Source: Virgibacillus proomii (lineage in GTDB: Bacteria > Bacillota > Bacilli > Bacillales > Amphibacillaceae). Taken from it: a stretch of 64,000 nt of DNA. A model generated the notes under the pieces. The model was not told the DNA's origin. It saw only the letters and a list, made by a program, of their open reading frames with translations, and did not search any database. The stretch spans positions 1,494,149-1,558,148 of the forward strand of contig NZ_FUFN01000010.1 in the NCBI RefSeq assembly GCF_900162615.1. The letters run 5' to 3'. Each line of letters begins with the position of its first letter. Position 1 is the first letter of the stretch. The position numbers were made by a program, and so were the translations under genes. Below, piece after piece: positions 26,760 to 35,651 of the stretch.

Positions 26760-27083
26760 TTAATTTCCAGTAGCTAACCTCAACGTAACAACACCACCTA
26801 TAATAAGAAATAAGCCAACTATTTTCCGCATATAGACATGTTCTTTAAACAATAGGATACCTAACACTGCTGTAAGCGCAGTTCCTGCTCCCGACCAGAT
26901 AGCATAAGCTGTACTTAACGGTATTTTAGTCAATGTTAACGATAAAAAGTAAAAAGCCGTTCCCATACCCAAAACAACACCTAAGGATGGAAGAAGGCGT
27001 TTAAAACCATTAGACAGCTTCAGCATCGTACTGCCGAAAACTTCACTAATAATTGCAAAAAATAATAGGGCAAAAGGATTCAT
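26760..27083 (-). CDS. SMR-family multidrug/cation exporter, subunit 1
   Basis: A 107-residue, four-helix SMR protein: FFAIISEVFGSTMLKLS with the membrane Glu at about 14 and AYAIWSGAGTAL near 60. It is clearly a paralogue of the downstream protein. Guanidinium (Gdx-type) or quaternary ammonium export are both possible. Control appears to be by the TetR protein encoded just upstream rather than by a riboswitch. Confidence 0.85.
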   Translation of the reverse strand: MNPFALLFFAIISEVFGSTMLKLSNGFKRLLPSLGVVLGMGTAFYFLSLTLTKIPLSTAYAIWSGAGTALTAVLGILLFKEHVYMRKIVGLFLIIGGVVTLRLATGN

Positions 27084-27215
27084 CGTATCCCTCCTCGTTT
27101 ATTTTCTATCGTTTTTTAATGTATGATCTTCTTACAAACTTTCCTGTTGATTTATTAAATTACTTGTACGTAGTGACGTTTATTTGTTCATTGTTACTTG
27201 GCTATTCAAACATGT

Positions 27216-27755
27216 CTATTTCGTCATGTCAATTAAACGAGTGATCACTTTTTCCCGCAAATCTTTCTGTAAAGGTGCCATATTTAAAAGCTGTGAATAA
27301 TATAGTCCATCGATCGCAAGACGAATGATACTCGCATCAACAGGATCTAGCTTATCCTGTTCTATTTTAGATTGCATGTGCTGATACCCTTCAGACATCT
27401 CTTTTGTCATGTTGGGATCTAGCATAGAGGTAGCCATAATTCCTATATTAAGCTTTGCATTATTTTCAAGATCCCAATTGGATACTTGAATAAGAGAACG
27501 TGTCCATTTCCCTTTATCCACCGGATCATTAGCTGCATATTCATAAAACAAGTTTGTATATTGTTCAAAAACATAATCTGCTAAGCCTTTTAACAATGCA
27601 TCTTTATTGGGAAAGTGATATAAAAGACCGCCCTTGCTAATGCCGGCATAATTTGCTACAGCTTCTAGGGTTAAAGCATTAAAATCATGTTCTAATATAA
27701 ATTCCGTACCAGATTTTAAAATATGCTGGCGTTTCTTTTCAGCTTTGGATGCCAA
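27216..27755 (-). CDS. TetR-family repressor of the SMR operon
   Basis: A 179-residue regulator with an N-terminal TetR helix-turn-helix (about residues 5-50; LTLEAVANYAGISKGGLLYHF) and a helical ligand domain. The TTG start at 27755 follows GGAGGGG by five bases; the frame extends upstream to 27839 but without a ribosome site. It heads the operon with the two SMR genes. A palindrome downstream of its promoter is the likely autoregulatory operator. Confidence 0.82.
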   Translation of the reverse strand: MASKAEKKRQHILKSGTEFILEHDFNALTLEAVANYAGISKGGLLYHFPNKDALLKGLADYVFEQYTNLFYEYAANDPVDKGKWTRSLIQVSNWDLENNAKLNIGIMATSMLDPNMTKEMSEGYQHMQSKIEQDKLDPVDASIIRLAIDGLYYSQLLNMAPLQKDLREKVITRLIDMTK

Positions 27756-27921
27756 TATTACCCCTCCAAATAACGAAAACTTGACTAGAGCTCGGATGTA
27801 GATGTTTTCCCAGTTGTACCTGTACTTAAACCCACCCAAACATTTTGTGACTTTGATTTACTTCTAAGCAAAAACCTTATCGATCTATGATTACAGATAG
27901 TGGATGATTCCAACTTAAAAG

Positions 27922-27971
27922 ACCGTCTGGACGGTTTATATTATTTTACTAATTTCAAGTAACATTGTCAA
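27922..27971 (-). promoter_or_regulatory. Promoter and operator of the TetR-SMR operon
   Basis: On the minus strand TTGACA (27966-27971) and TAAAAT (27943-27948) are 17 bases apart. Just downstream lies ACCGTC-TG-GACGGT (27922-27935), a perfect palindrome apart from its centre, placed over the start point as expected for TetR repression. Confidence 0.7.
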
Positions 27972-27984
27972 TCCATGTATTTTG

Positions 27985-28082
27985 CTATAGGGAAGTATAA
28001 AACTTTAGGCTTTATAGTATAAGAAAAACGTTGGCTTTCGCCATAAAGACTTGGCAACTAGCCAAGTTTTTTCTTTTTCTAA
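27985..28082 (+). repeat. Family A dispersed repeat
   Basis: Starts CTATAGGGAAGTATAAAACT, continues TATAAGAAAAACG, and ends in ACTTGGC-AACTA-GCCAAGT followed by a TTTTTTCT run. It lies upstream of the TetR operon promoter. The remaining 28083-28339 has nothing recognisable. Confidence 0.8.
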
Positions 28083-28339
28083 TTAATTGGAAGTAAGAAT
28101 AGGAGAAAAAATGTAAAGAACAAAAGCTTGAAACTCGCAAACGTCTGTTAACGAAGCTAAATTCAAGGAAGTTATCCACCATGTAGAAATAGATCCACTT
28201 TTCTATCCAATAAAAAACGCGGTGATTATTGAAGAGACGATAACCTTTATCACTACACTATATGGATAGAGGCACTTCCATATATTACAAGTTAACATTG
28301 AATAGATAGGCTTTATAATAGAGTATGGAGGTGAACGGT

Positions 28340-29155
28340 TTGTATATTGGTTTAATTGTACTAATTCTATTATGCTATTTTTTATATAAGGGCTATCAAA
28401 ATACACATTCGTTCGTTTTAAATGAGATAAAGGTCGAAACAGATAGTGAAACCAGTAAAAACACATCGCTTAATATATTGCATATTTCGGATATGCATAT
28501 TGAAAATATCTCGGTAACACCCGAACGTTTAATTGAGAGCATTGATTCAAAGCGAATTGACTTAATTGCGTTAACTGGTGATTTTTTGGACCGTAAGCGA
28601 AGCATTCCCAAATTAATTCCTTACCTAAAGGTATTACGTAAGCTTCAACCAGTTTATGGTGCGTATGCCGTATTTGGTAATCATGATTATATTTTGAATC
28701 GTAAAAGCTTTGCGCGGTTAAAAAAGGTGCTAAATGAACACGGCTTTAAAACATTACAAAATGAAAATAAGCAAATACAAGTACAGGGTAAATGTGTCAA
28801 TATTATTGGAATTGATAATTTTAGTACGAATCATAGTGATTTATTAAAAGCATTTGATGGTGTAGAAGAAGGAAGTAATTTAGTGTTGACACATGACCCT
28901 AATGTTGTGTTAAAAATGAATGAATACCATTTTGATTATTTACTTTCAGGCCACTTTCATGGCGGACAAATTCATTGGCCAAAGCCTTATCATCTTCGGA
29001 AAATGGGGAAGTTAGTCAAGATGAATATGGTAAAAGGCTTACATCTCTTAAATGGCAGACCATTTTATATTAGTGAGGGTCTTGGGCAAACGGGTGTTAA
29101 TATCCGTGTTGGTAGTCGACCGGAAGTCACGATTCATCACTTGCCAGTCAAATAA
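28340..29155 (+). CDS. Membrane-anchored metallophosphoesterase (YkuE/YaeI-like)
   Basis: A 271-residue calcineurin-like phosphoesterase with one N-terminal membrane anchor (about residues 3-20). The two-metal motifs are in order: DMHIEN (about 51-56), GDFLDR (about 79-84), GNHDY (about 114-118), a THDP loop (about 185) and GHFHGGQ (about 206-212). The related enzyme YaeI (LpxG-like) acts on lipids; the substrate here is unknown. An in-frame ATG at 28325 overlaps the GGAGGTGA ribosome site, so the TTG at 28340 is preferred. Confidence 0.82.
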   Translation: MYIGLIVLILLCYFLYKGYQNTHSFVLNEIKVETDSETSKNTSLNILHISDMHIENISVTPERLIESIDSKRIDLIALTGDFLDRKRSIPKLIPYLKVLRKLQPVYGAYAVFGNHDYILNRKSFARLKKVLNEHGFKTLQNENKQIQVQGKCVNIIGIDNFSTNHSDLLKAFDGVEEGSNLVLTHDPNVVLKMNEYHFDYLLSGHFHGGQIHWPKPYHLRKMGKLVKMNMVKGLHLLNGRPFYISEGLGQTGVNIRVGSRPEVTIHHLPVK

Positions 29156-29488
29156 AATGATGGTGCTATCTATCATAGTAACCCGGGATGTTTTACACAT
29201 GAATATATGGATAGTAGCTTTTTTATAATCCGTACTCTGAAGATTTAAATGAAGGAGTAAGGGATATTAGGAGTAACATTGCTGTTCTATGGATTTTAAG
29301 GAAAATTATATAGGATGATCTTAAAAATACTGATTTAGAGCAGTGTGTTTTAAATAAGATAATAGAACAGTCAAAACAAGCTAACTGAAAATGGGGCTAT
29401 TTGAACTTCCTCTATAAGTCAAGGTGGAACTATATAGAATCGTCTTTTTTATGCTATGATAGATAAAAAACTTAAGGAAGTAACGATC
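29156..29488. other. Gap before amj
   Basis: No gene or repeat is recognised. There is only an imperfect hairpin-like stretch at about 29157-29220. Confidence 0.4.
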
Positions 29489-30304
29489 ATGGACTTTTTA
29501 ACTGGGAAGTTATTACTCATTTTTTTATTTATCTTTATTATTCATAGTATTGAAACGCTAGCTTATGCGGTTCGCTTATCGGGAGCAAGGGTGAAGATGA
29601 TTGCTTCAGCTCTTGCTCTTTTTAATGTTATGGTTATTGTCTCACGTTTAGCAAATATGATGCAACAACCTTTTACAGGTAGCTTGATCGATACAGCACC
29701 TGCTGAAAATACACTTCAATTTGTAGAATATCAGTATCGAATACTAATTGGTGCGTCTACTGCAGGAACAGTAGCTGGTATTATGATGTTTCCAACGTTT
29801 ATCGCTTTATTTTCCAGAGCAATTATCCATTTATCAAATGAAAATGGCTCGATACCAGCTTTAATTCGAAAAGGTCTATCCGTTGATTTTTTTCTGCGAG
29901 GGTAGAAGCATGTTCGTTTCCCTAGAAGATCGGATGTAACTGGAATCAAGTTTAGGGATATACCTATGAAGTTATTTTTTATTAATATGGTTATTACTGC
30001 TATTTATACAATTGGTGTATTAGCAGCCTTATATGCTTCTTTAATTGTACCGGAACGAGCTGCTACAGCAGTAATGGCTTCTGGACTAATAAATGGTGTT
30101 GCAACCATTTTGCTCGTTATTTTTGTAGACCCTAAAGTATCTGTGCTTGCGGATGATGTCGTAAACAATCGTGGAAGCTATCAAACTTTAAAAATAGTTT
30201 CATTAATGATGGTAAGCTCACGGCTTTTTGGCACATTATTGGCTCAAGTTTTATTTATTCCTGGGGCAAAATATGTTGCATGGTTTACGAAATTTATAAT
30301 TTAA
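29489..30304 (+). pseudogene. amj: Lipid II flippase Amj gene interrupted by a single in-frame TAG
   Basis: Codons 1-138 (MDFLTGKLLLIFLFIFIIHS start, IIVSRLANMMQQPFTG segment) and codons 140-271 (VITAIYTIGVLAALYASLIV, ASGLINGVATILL, SRLFGTLLAQVLFIPGA) match the two halves of the Amj (YdaH) family, the alternative lipid II flippase. They are in the same frame and separated only by TAG at 29903-29905, with normal-looking sequence on both sides. Total length fits an intact Amj. The second part has an in-frame ATG at 29966 but no clear ribosome site. Nonsense mutation is the simplest reading; read-through cannot be excluded. Confidence 0.8.
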
Positions 30305-30456
30305 CGGCTATAACAGAAAGATATTTGGTTAGTGTCAAGCCGTTTTCAGAACATGCGTTTCCAACTAAGGAAGATAGTACTAATGGAATATATATAATCG
30401 GAAAAATAGCAATTTTGGTACGAAATATTCAAAACTAAGCGTTATGGAGAGTAAAA

Positions 30457-31644
30457 ATGATGAATAATAAGTTCCAGTTACTGCAAACGTTAAATCAACA
30501 AATTAAAGCAAATAAACATATTATTGGAGTTGCTGCCGGATCGGGTCTTACAGCTAAATATGCCGAACAAGGTGGCGCTGATTTTATATTGGCGTTAAGC
30601 TCTGGAAGATTTCGTCAGATGGGAGTAAGCTCGTTAGCTGGTTTTACTGCATGTACGAATAGTAATCAAATGGTAATGGAATTTGCTTTTAAGGAAGTAT
30701 TGCCAACTTTAAAAAAGATCCCAACGATTTTTGGCTTATTTGCTACAGACCCTACAATTGATATGAAAGCCTATATTAGACAAATTAAAGCCAGTGGTTT
30801 TGCCGGAATAAACAACTACCCGACAGTGGGATTGATTGATGGCCAATTCCGCGAAGGCTTAGAGAGTCAAGGTATTTCTTTTGCCAAAGAAGTAGAGGCG
30901 ATTCAATTTGCGAATGAGCTGGATCTGGTTACTGTAGCTTTTGTCTTTAATGAAACACAAGCAATAAATATGCTCAAAGCCGGTGCAGATATAATTTGTG
31001 TGCATCTTGGTTTAACTGTAGGTGGGATTTTAGGTGCCAAGCAAATTCAATCATTACAATCTGCTAAGAAGTTAGCTGTGGATATCTTTCATGCATGTGA
31101 TAAGGTAAACCCGAATGTGATCAAAATGGTTTATGGAGGACCTGTTAATCGGCCGATCGATGTGCAATTCATGTATGATGGAACAGAAATAGATGGGTAT
31201 ATCGGCGGCTCTGTATTTGAACGTATCCCGGCAGAGCAGATTATTTTTAATATAACCAAATCATTTAAAGAAACGTATGATGTTAAATACGAGACATATA
31301 TACAAAAAATAATGGCTGGTTTTTCTAACAAGGAAGACTATGTGGAGTTTATAAAAGATTATATAAGTACACACTATATGGACGAGATTACGTTAAATGA
31401 TTTAGCAAGTATATTAAATCTTTCCAGACCTTATTTAAGCTCTTTATTTAAGACAGAGGTAGGAATTCCATTTACACAATATTTGATTGATTTTAGATTA
31501 AATCGAGCTATAGAAATTATGCGGGAAAAAAGACTCCCTCTTTCCACAGTTGCCGAAATGGTTGGTTATCCTGATTATGCTCAGTTTAGTAAGATATTTA
31601 AAAAAAGAATAGGTGTTTCTCCAACCATGTTCACGTTCAGATGA
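30457..31644 (+). CDS. TIM-barrel (PEP-hydrolase-like) domain fused to AraC helix-turn-helix
   Basis: A 395-residue protein with two parts. Residues about 5-275 match the TIM-barrel family of the enzyme encoded at 33364-34185, sharing GSGLTAKYAEQGGADFI, NNYPTVGLIDGQFR and MVYGGPVNRP in the same order. Residues about 292-395 are a double AraC-type helix-turn-helix (LNDLASILNLSRPYLSSLF and STVAEMVGYPDYAQFSKIFK). It thus looks like an enzyme copy turned into the ligand sensor of a transcription factor. It probably controls the UPF0261/TIM-barrel pair 490 bases downstream. GGAGAG precedes two adjacent ATG codons. Confidence 0.8.
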   Translation: MMNNKFQLLQTLNQQIKANKHIIGVAAGSGLTAKYAEQGGADFILALSSGRFRQMGVSSLAGFTACTNSNQMVMEFAFKEVLPTLKKIPTIFGLFATDPTIDMKAYIRQIKASGFAGINNYPTVGLIDGQFREGLESQGISFAKEVEAIQFANELDLVTVAFVFNETQAINMLKAGADIICVHLGLTVGGILGAKQIQSLQSAKKLAVDIFHACDKVNPNVIKMVYGGPVNRPIDVQFMYDGTEIDGYIGGSVFERIPAEQIIFNITKSFKETYDVKYETYIQKIMAGFSNKEDYVEFIKDYISTHYMDEITLNDLASILNLSRPYLSSLFKTEVGIPFTQYLIDFRLNRAIEIMREKRLPLSTVAEMVGYPDYAQFSKIFKKRIGVSPTMFTFR

Positions 31645-31853
31645 AAAATATAAACATAGGGATTGATAAAGCTTCAAGTTTTATCATAAACACAACTAGC
31701 AGATTGTTTGTACCAAAAGCTAATGCTAACTAATTTTTTAATATGATTTCATAGTAAGTTTTTACTATTACAATTTATTACTTTTTTGTTAAAACAGGTA
31801 TAAATCTTACGTAATGACAAAATATACAAACATAAGCACATTACTATTTACGA

Positions 31854-32135
31854 TAGGAAACGGTATCATTTGATATAGAAAGAAAAACACAAATGCCTTA
31901 TAGGTCATAAGTCGGGTGTTTGAGCCTTTCAACAATTGGTATCGTTTTCTCATTTATTCCTGTAAACGCATGTAACAGGAATAGTTGTGAGCTAAGAAAA
32001 ATAAGTGAGTGTAACGATCCCTACATGCCCGCTTCGTTCAAATGCCTTTAGGTTATACCCTTGTGGTACAAACATTCCGGGTGGTAAGGCTTTCCTGGAA
32101 TGAAGGTTCAGTTCATATGAAAGGGGAGAAGTATA
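31854..32135 (+). promoter_or_regulatory. Control region of the UPF0261 operon with cre-like elements and a family B remnant
   Basis: GGAAACGGTATCA (about 31856-31868), TTGGTATCGTTTTC (about 31937-31950, reverse orientation) and TGTAAACGCATG (about 31967-31978) each resemble LacI/CcpA-type operators. From about 31995 to 32112 lies a family B repeat end (ATGCCCGCTTCGTTCAAATG, CCTTTAGGTTATACC, CCTGGAATGAAGGTTCA). No gene lies in 31645-32135. Confidence 0.4.
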
Positions 32136-33362
32136 TTGAGTAAAACGATTGCTTTAGCAGGTACGTTCGATACGAAAGGAAAGGAATTTTTGTTTGTAAA
32201 AGAACTGATTGAGTCGTTAGGCTTTAGAACATTGACGATTCACACAGGAGTATTTAAACCGGCTTTTGATCCGGATATTTCCAATGAAGTTATTTTTCAA
32301 GCTGCTGGAGAAAATATAAAAGAAATTGTGGAAGCTGAAGATCGGGGAAAAGCGACGCTTGTTTTATCAAAAGGAATGGAAATTGTCTTACCACAGTTAT
32401 ATGAACAAGGGAAGCTTGATGGAATTCTTTCGTTTGGTGGCTCCGGTGGGACTTCAATAGTTACACCTGGAATGAGAGCATTACCAATTGGTGTTCCAAA
32501 AATAATGGTATCAACAGTTGCTTCAGGTAATGTAGCTCCTTATGTTGGAACGAGCGATATTATAATGTACCCATCGATTGTTGATGTAGCTGGATTAAAT
32601 AGAATTTCCACCAAAATATTTACCAATGCTGTTTTCGCTATTGTTGGAATGTTGAGCTTTGAAAACAAACAGCGCTTTGATAACAAGCCTTTATTAGCTG
32701 CCACGATGTTTGGATTGACAACTCCATGTATCAACTACGCGAAAGCATATGTCGAAAAGCAAGGTTATGAAATGCTTGTATTTCATGCTACGGGAGTTGG
32801 TGGACGTACAATGGAAAGCTTAATTGAAGCAGGCTTTATTGAAGGTGTACTGGATATAACAACAACAGAATGGGCAGATGAAATAGTGGGGGGGGTACTT
32901 GGTGCTGGACCTCATCGCTTAGAAGCTGCAGTAAAACATAATGTCCCACAGGTTGTTTCAGTAGGAGCCATGGATATGGTGAACTTTGGACCTTATGAAA
33001 CTGTGCCAGAACGATTTACCGGTCGAAAGTTTTATAAGCATAATCCAACTGTAACGTTAATGCGAACCAATATGGAAGAAAATAAACAAATAGGAGAAGT
33101 TCTTGCAGAGAAACTTAATATGGCCTCAGGAGATACAGCTTTAATCTTACCATTAAAAGGGCTATCTGGTCTTGATGTACATGGACAGCCGTTTTACGGA
33201 CCGGAAGAGGATCAAATGCTATTCGATACGTTAAAAAAGAATATTGATCGAGATAAAGTTCAGGTGATTGAATTAGAAAAGGCGATCAATGATCGTGCGT
33301 TTGCAGAAGCAGCAGCAGAGAAGCTTATCCAATTAATAGAAGAGAAAAAAGGAGAAAATTAA
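32136..33362 (+). CDS. UPF0261 (Tm-1-like ATP-binding domain) protein
   Basis: A 408-residue protein of the UPF0261 family, which forms the N-terminal part of the tomato resistance protein Tm-1. The opening SKTIALAGTFDTKGKEFLF is diagnostic; SFGGSGGTSIVTPGMRALPIG (about 110-130) and HATGVGGRTME (about 216-226) are glycine-rich stretches likely to bind nucleotide. A TTG start follows AAGGGGAG. It ends one base before the TIM-barrel gene, so the two are translated together. The biochemical function is not established for bacteria. Confidence 0.82.
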   Translation: MSKTIALAGTFDTKGKEFLFVKELIESLGFRTLTIHTGVFKPAFDPDISNEVIFQAAGENIKEIVEAEDRGKATLVLSKGMEIVLPQLYEQGKLDGILSFGGSGGTSIVTPGMRALPIGVPKIMVSTVASGNVAPYVGTSDIIMYPSIVDVAGLNRISTKIFTNAVFAIVGMLSFENKQRFDNKPLLAATMFGLTTPCINYAKAYVEKQGYEMLVFHATGVGGRTMESLIEAGFIEGVLDITTTEWADEIVGGVLGAGPHRLEAAVKHNVPQVVSVGAMDMVNFGPYETVPERFTGRKFYKHNPTVTLMRTNMEENKQIGEVLAEKLNMASGDTALILPLKGLSGLDVHGQPFYGPEEDQMLFDTLKKNIDRDKVQVIELEKAINDRAFAEAAAEKLIQLIEEKKGEN

Positions 33363-33363
33363 T

Positions 33364-34185
33364 ATGTTAAGATCAGAAATTTTACAACGTTTTAAAGAAC
33401 AAATTAAAGAAGGGAATATCTTATTAGGTGTAGGAGCAGGAACTGGTATTACCGCAAAAAGCAGTGAAGCCGGCGGAGCAGACATGTTAATTGTTTATAA
33501 TTCGGGTCGCTATCGTATGGCAGGTCGTGGTTCATTAGCTGGGCTTCTCTCCTATGGAGATGCTAATCAAATTGTAGTTGAAATGGGAAGTGAAGTATTG
33601 CCAGTTGTCAAGGACACTCCAGTATTAGCTGGTGTAAACGGAACCGATCCATTTCGGGTTATGGATGTATTTTTAAAGGAGTTAAAATCTCAAGGATTTT
33701 GCGGGGTACAAAATTTCCCGACGGTTGGATTAATTGATGGCGTGTTTAGACAAAATTTAGAAGAAACTGGAATGGGCTATGATTTAGAAGTTGATATGAT
33801 TAAAAAAGCCCATGAACTAGATATGTTAACTACTCCATATGTTTTTAATGAAGAACAAGCAAAGAAAATGGCGGAAGCAGGTGCAGATATACTGGTAGCA
33901 CATATGGGGTTAACTACTAAAGGATCAATTGGTGCTAAAACAGCACTGACTCTTGATGACTCTGTAGAACGTATTCAGAAAATAGTTAACGCTGGTCGAG
34001 AGGTCAATCCAGATATTTTAGCTATTTGTCATGGTGGACCAATCGCTGAACCACAAGACGCTGCATATGTTATCGAAAAAGTAGATGGGATTGTCGGCTT
34101 TTTTGGTGCGTCAAGTATTGAACGATTTGCAGCGGAAAAAGGAATAAAAGAGCAATCCGAAGCCTTTAAACAAATCCGTTTATAA
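33364..34185 (+). CDS. PEP-hydrolase-family TIM-barrel protein (Tm-1 C-terminal-like)
   Basis: A 273-residue TIM-barrel protein of the family annotated phosphoenolpyruvate hydrolase-like or TIM-barrel signal transduction. Shared motifs are GAGTGITAKSSEAGGADML (about 20-38), QNFPTVGLIDG (about 116-126) and CHGGPIAEP (about 222-230). It corresponds to the second half of plant Tm-1 and is a paralogue of the sensor domain at 30457. Enzymatic activity is inferred from the family name only. Confidence 0.8.
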   Translation: MLRSEILQRFKEQIKEGNILLGVGAGTGITAKSSEAGGADMLIVYNSGRYRMAGRGSLAGLLSYGDANQIVVEMGSEVLPVVKDTPVLAGVNGTDPFRVMDVFLKELKSQGFCGVQNFPTVGLIDGVFRQNLEETGMGYDLEVDMIKKAHELDMLTTPYVFNEEQAKKMAEAGADILVAHMGLTTKGSIGAKTALTLDDSVERIQKIVNAGREVNPDILAICHGGPIAEPQDAAYVIEKVDGIVGFFGASSIERFAAEKGIKEQSEAFKQIRL

Positions 34186-34318
34186 AAAAATTGGAACGAC
34201 AACTCTGCTGGCATGTTGACTTTTTCTCAAGGTTATGGAAGTTAATTTTTTTTTCGTAAACATAAATTATATACAATGGTGCATAATGAGGGTAAACGAT
34301 AGGAAGTTAGGTGATCAT

Positions 34319-34576
34319 ATGGAAATACAAGAAAACTTTCAACCTGGTGAAGTTGTTTATGTCATTATCCGCAATCCTCATGCACAAGATGTAGCACAAG
34401 TTCAACAGGCTGCTGTTGTAGAGAATCCTGAACAGCCGAAAGAATTAGCATTGTTTATTTATGAAACGTTCTACCCATTAACAGATGAAGTAGCAGTCTA
34501 TAAATCAGCCGATGAAGCTGAGGTAGCATATGAAGCTGCTTTCGGTACATCTGATCAGGAAGGGTATCATGGTTAA
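34319..34576 (+). CDS. splA: Spore photoproduct lyase regulator SplA
   Basis: An 85-residue TRAP/SplA-like protein: QPGEVVYVIIRNPHAQDVA and ELALFIYETFYPL are conserved in SplA. It is known in B. subtilis as a negative regulator of the forespore-expressed spl operon. The ATG at 34319 lies close after AGGTGATC. Its last eight bases overlap splB. A sigma-G promoter is expected upstream; CATAATG at about 34283 could be its -10, but the match is weak. Confidence 0.85.
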   Translation: MEIQENFQPGEVVYVIIRNPHAQDVAQVQQAAVVENPEQPKELALFIYETFYPLTDEVAVYKSADEAEVAYEAAFGTSDQEGYHG

Positions 34577-35597
34577 GCCGTTTATACCGCAATTAGTATA
34601 CGTAGAACCAAGAGCATTAGACTATCCGTTAGGGAAAAAGCTGATATCCAAGTTTGAAAAGATGGGAATTGAAATTAGACAAACGACTTCACATAATCAA
34701 ATTCGAAATTTACCAGGGGACAATCACTTTCAAAAATATCGAGTTGCCAAATCGACATTGGTTCTAGGGTTGCGAAAAACGTTAAAATTTGATACATCAA
34801 AGCCATCCGCAGAATATGCCATCCCTTTTGCAACTGGTTGTATGGGACATTGTCACTATTGCTATTTACAAACAACGATGGGAAGTAAGCCATATATCCG
34901 CACATATGTTAATGTTGATGAAATATTTGATGCTGCAGAACAATATATGCAAGAACGAGCGCCAGAGATTACTCGGTTTGAAGCATCATGTACTTCAGAT
35001 ATTGTCGGTCTTGATCATTTGACCCACACATTGAAGCGAGCAATTGAGTACTTTGGCAGAACAGAATATGGCCAATTAAGATTTGTAACTAAATTCAGCC
35101 ATGTTGATCATTTGTTGGAAGCAGAGCATAGGGGGCGAACTCGATTCCGCTTTAGTATCAATGATGATTATATTATTAAATATTTTGAACCTGGTACATC
35201 CAGATTACACGAGCGAATTGAAGCAGCTGTTAAGGTCGCTGAAGCTGGTTATCCTCTAGGGTTTATTGTAGCACCGATTTATTTACATGACGGCTGGAAA
35301 AATGGCTACAAGGAGATGTTTGAAAAACTGGAAGCAGCATTACCAGAAAAAGCGAAAAAGAATCTTACCTTTGAAATGATTCAACATCGCTTTACGAAAC
35401 CTGCTAAACGAGTAATACAACAAAATTATCCCATGACAAAACTGGAATTAGATGAATCGAAGCGAAAATGGAAGTGGGGACGGTATGGTATTGGCAAATA
35501 CGTATATCAAGATGAAGAACAAGCAGAGATTAAAGCTACTTTAGGAGGATATATTAATACCTACTTTCCTGATGGAAAAATTGAGTATTTCACGTAA
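34569..35597 (+). CDS. splB: Spore photoproduct lyase (radical SAM)
   Basis: A 342-residue radical SAM enzyme that reverses the spore photoproduct thymine dimer in germinating spores. The 4Fe-4S cysteines form CMGHCHYC at residues 91, 95 and 98, and the hydrogen-donor Cys in EASCTSD falls at 141, as in B. subtilis SplB, whose length it also shares. The ATG at 34569 overlaps the splA stop. It shows the organism is a spore former. Confidence 0.95.
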   Translation: MVKPFIPQLVYVEPRALDYPLGKKLISKFEKMGIEIRQTTSHNQIRNLPGDNHFQKYRVAKSTLVLGLRKTLKFDTSKPSAEYAIPFATGCMGHCHYCYLQTTMGSKPYIRTYVNVDEIFDAAEQYMQERAPEITRFEASCTSDIVGLDHLTHTLKRAIEYFGRTEYGQLRFVTKFSHVDHLLEAEHRGRTRFRFSINDDYIIKYFEPGTSRLHERIEAAVKVAEAGYPLGFIVAPIYLHDGWKNGYKEMFEKLEAALPEKAKKNLTFEMIQHRFTKPAKRVIQQNYPMTKLELDESKRKWKWGRYGIGKYVYQDEEQAEIKATLGGYINTYFPDGKIEYFT

Positions 35598-35600
35598 CTA

Positions 35601-35627
35601 AAAGGTTGCCTGATTAGGCAGCCTTTT
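35601..35627 (+). terminator. Terminator after splB
   Basis: AAAGGTTGCCT and AGGCAGCCTTTT form a stem with one wobble pair around GATT, followed by CGTTT. It lies between convergent genes. Confidence 0.75.
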
Positions 35628-35651
35628 CGTTTGCTACGATGTCATAGGTAT

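Noticed and set aside
26389..27083. Guanidine (ykkC-type) riboswitch before the SMR genes
   Set aside because: The genes follow a TetR gene after short gaps, a TetR operator is visible, and I could not find the conserved ykkC core.
29903..29905. Pyrrolysine or programmed TAG recoding in amj
   Set aside because: No Pyl machinery is seen in the window and amj has no known need for it; a nonsense mutation is simpler. Kept only as a question.
30457..31644. Assembly fusion of two separate genes (TIM barrel and AraC regulator)
   Set aside because: The frame is continuous, the linker is normal protein sequence, and no internal start with a ribosome site precedes the AraC part.
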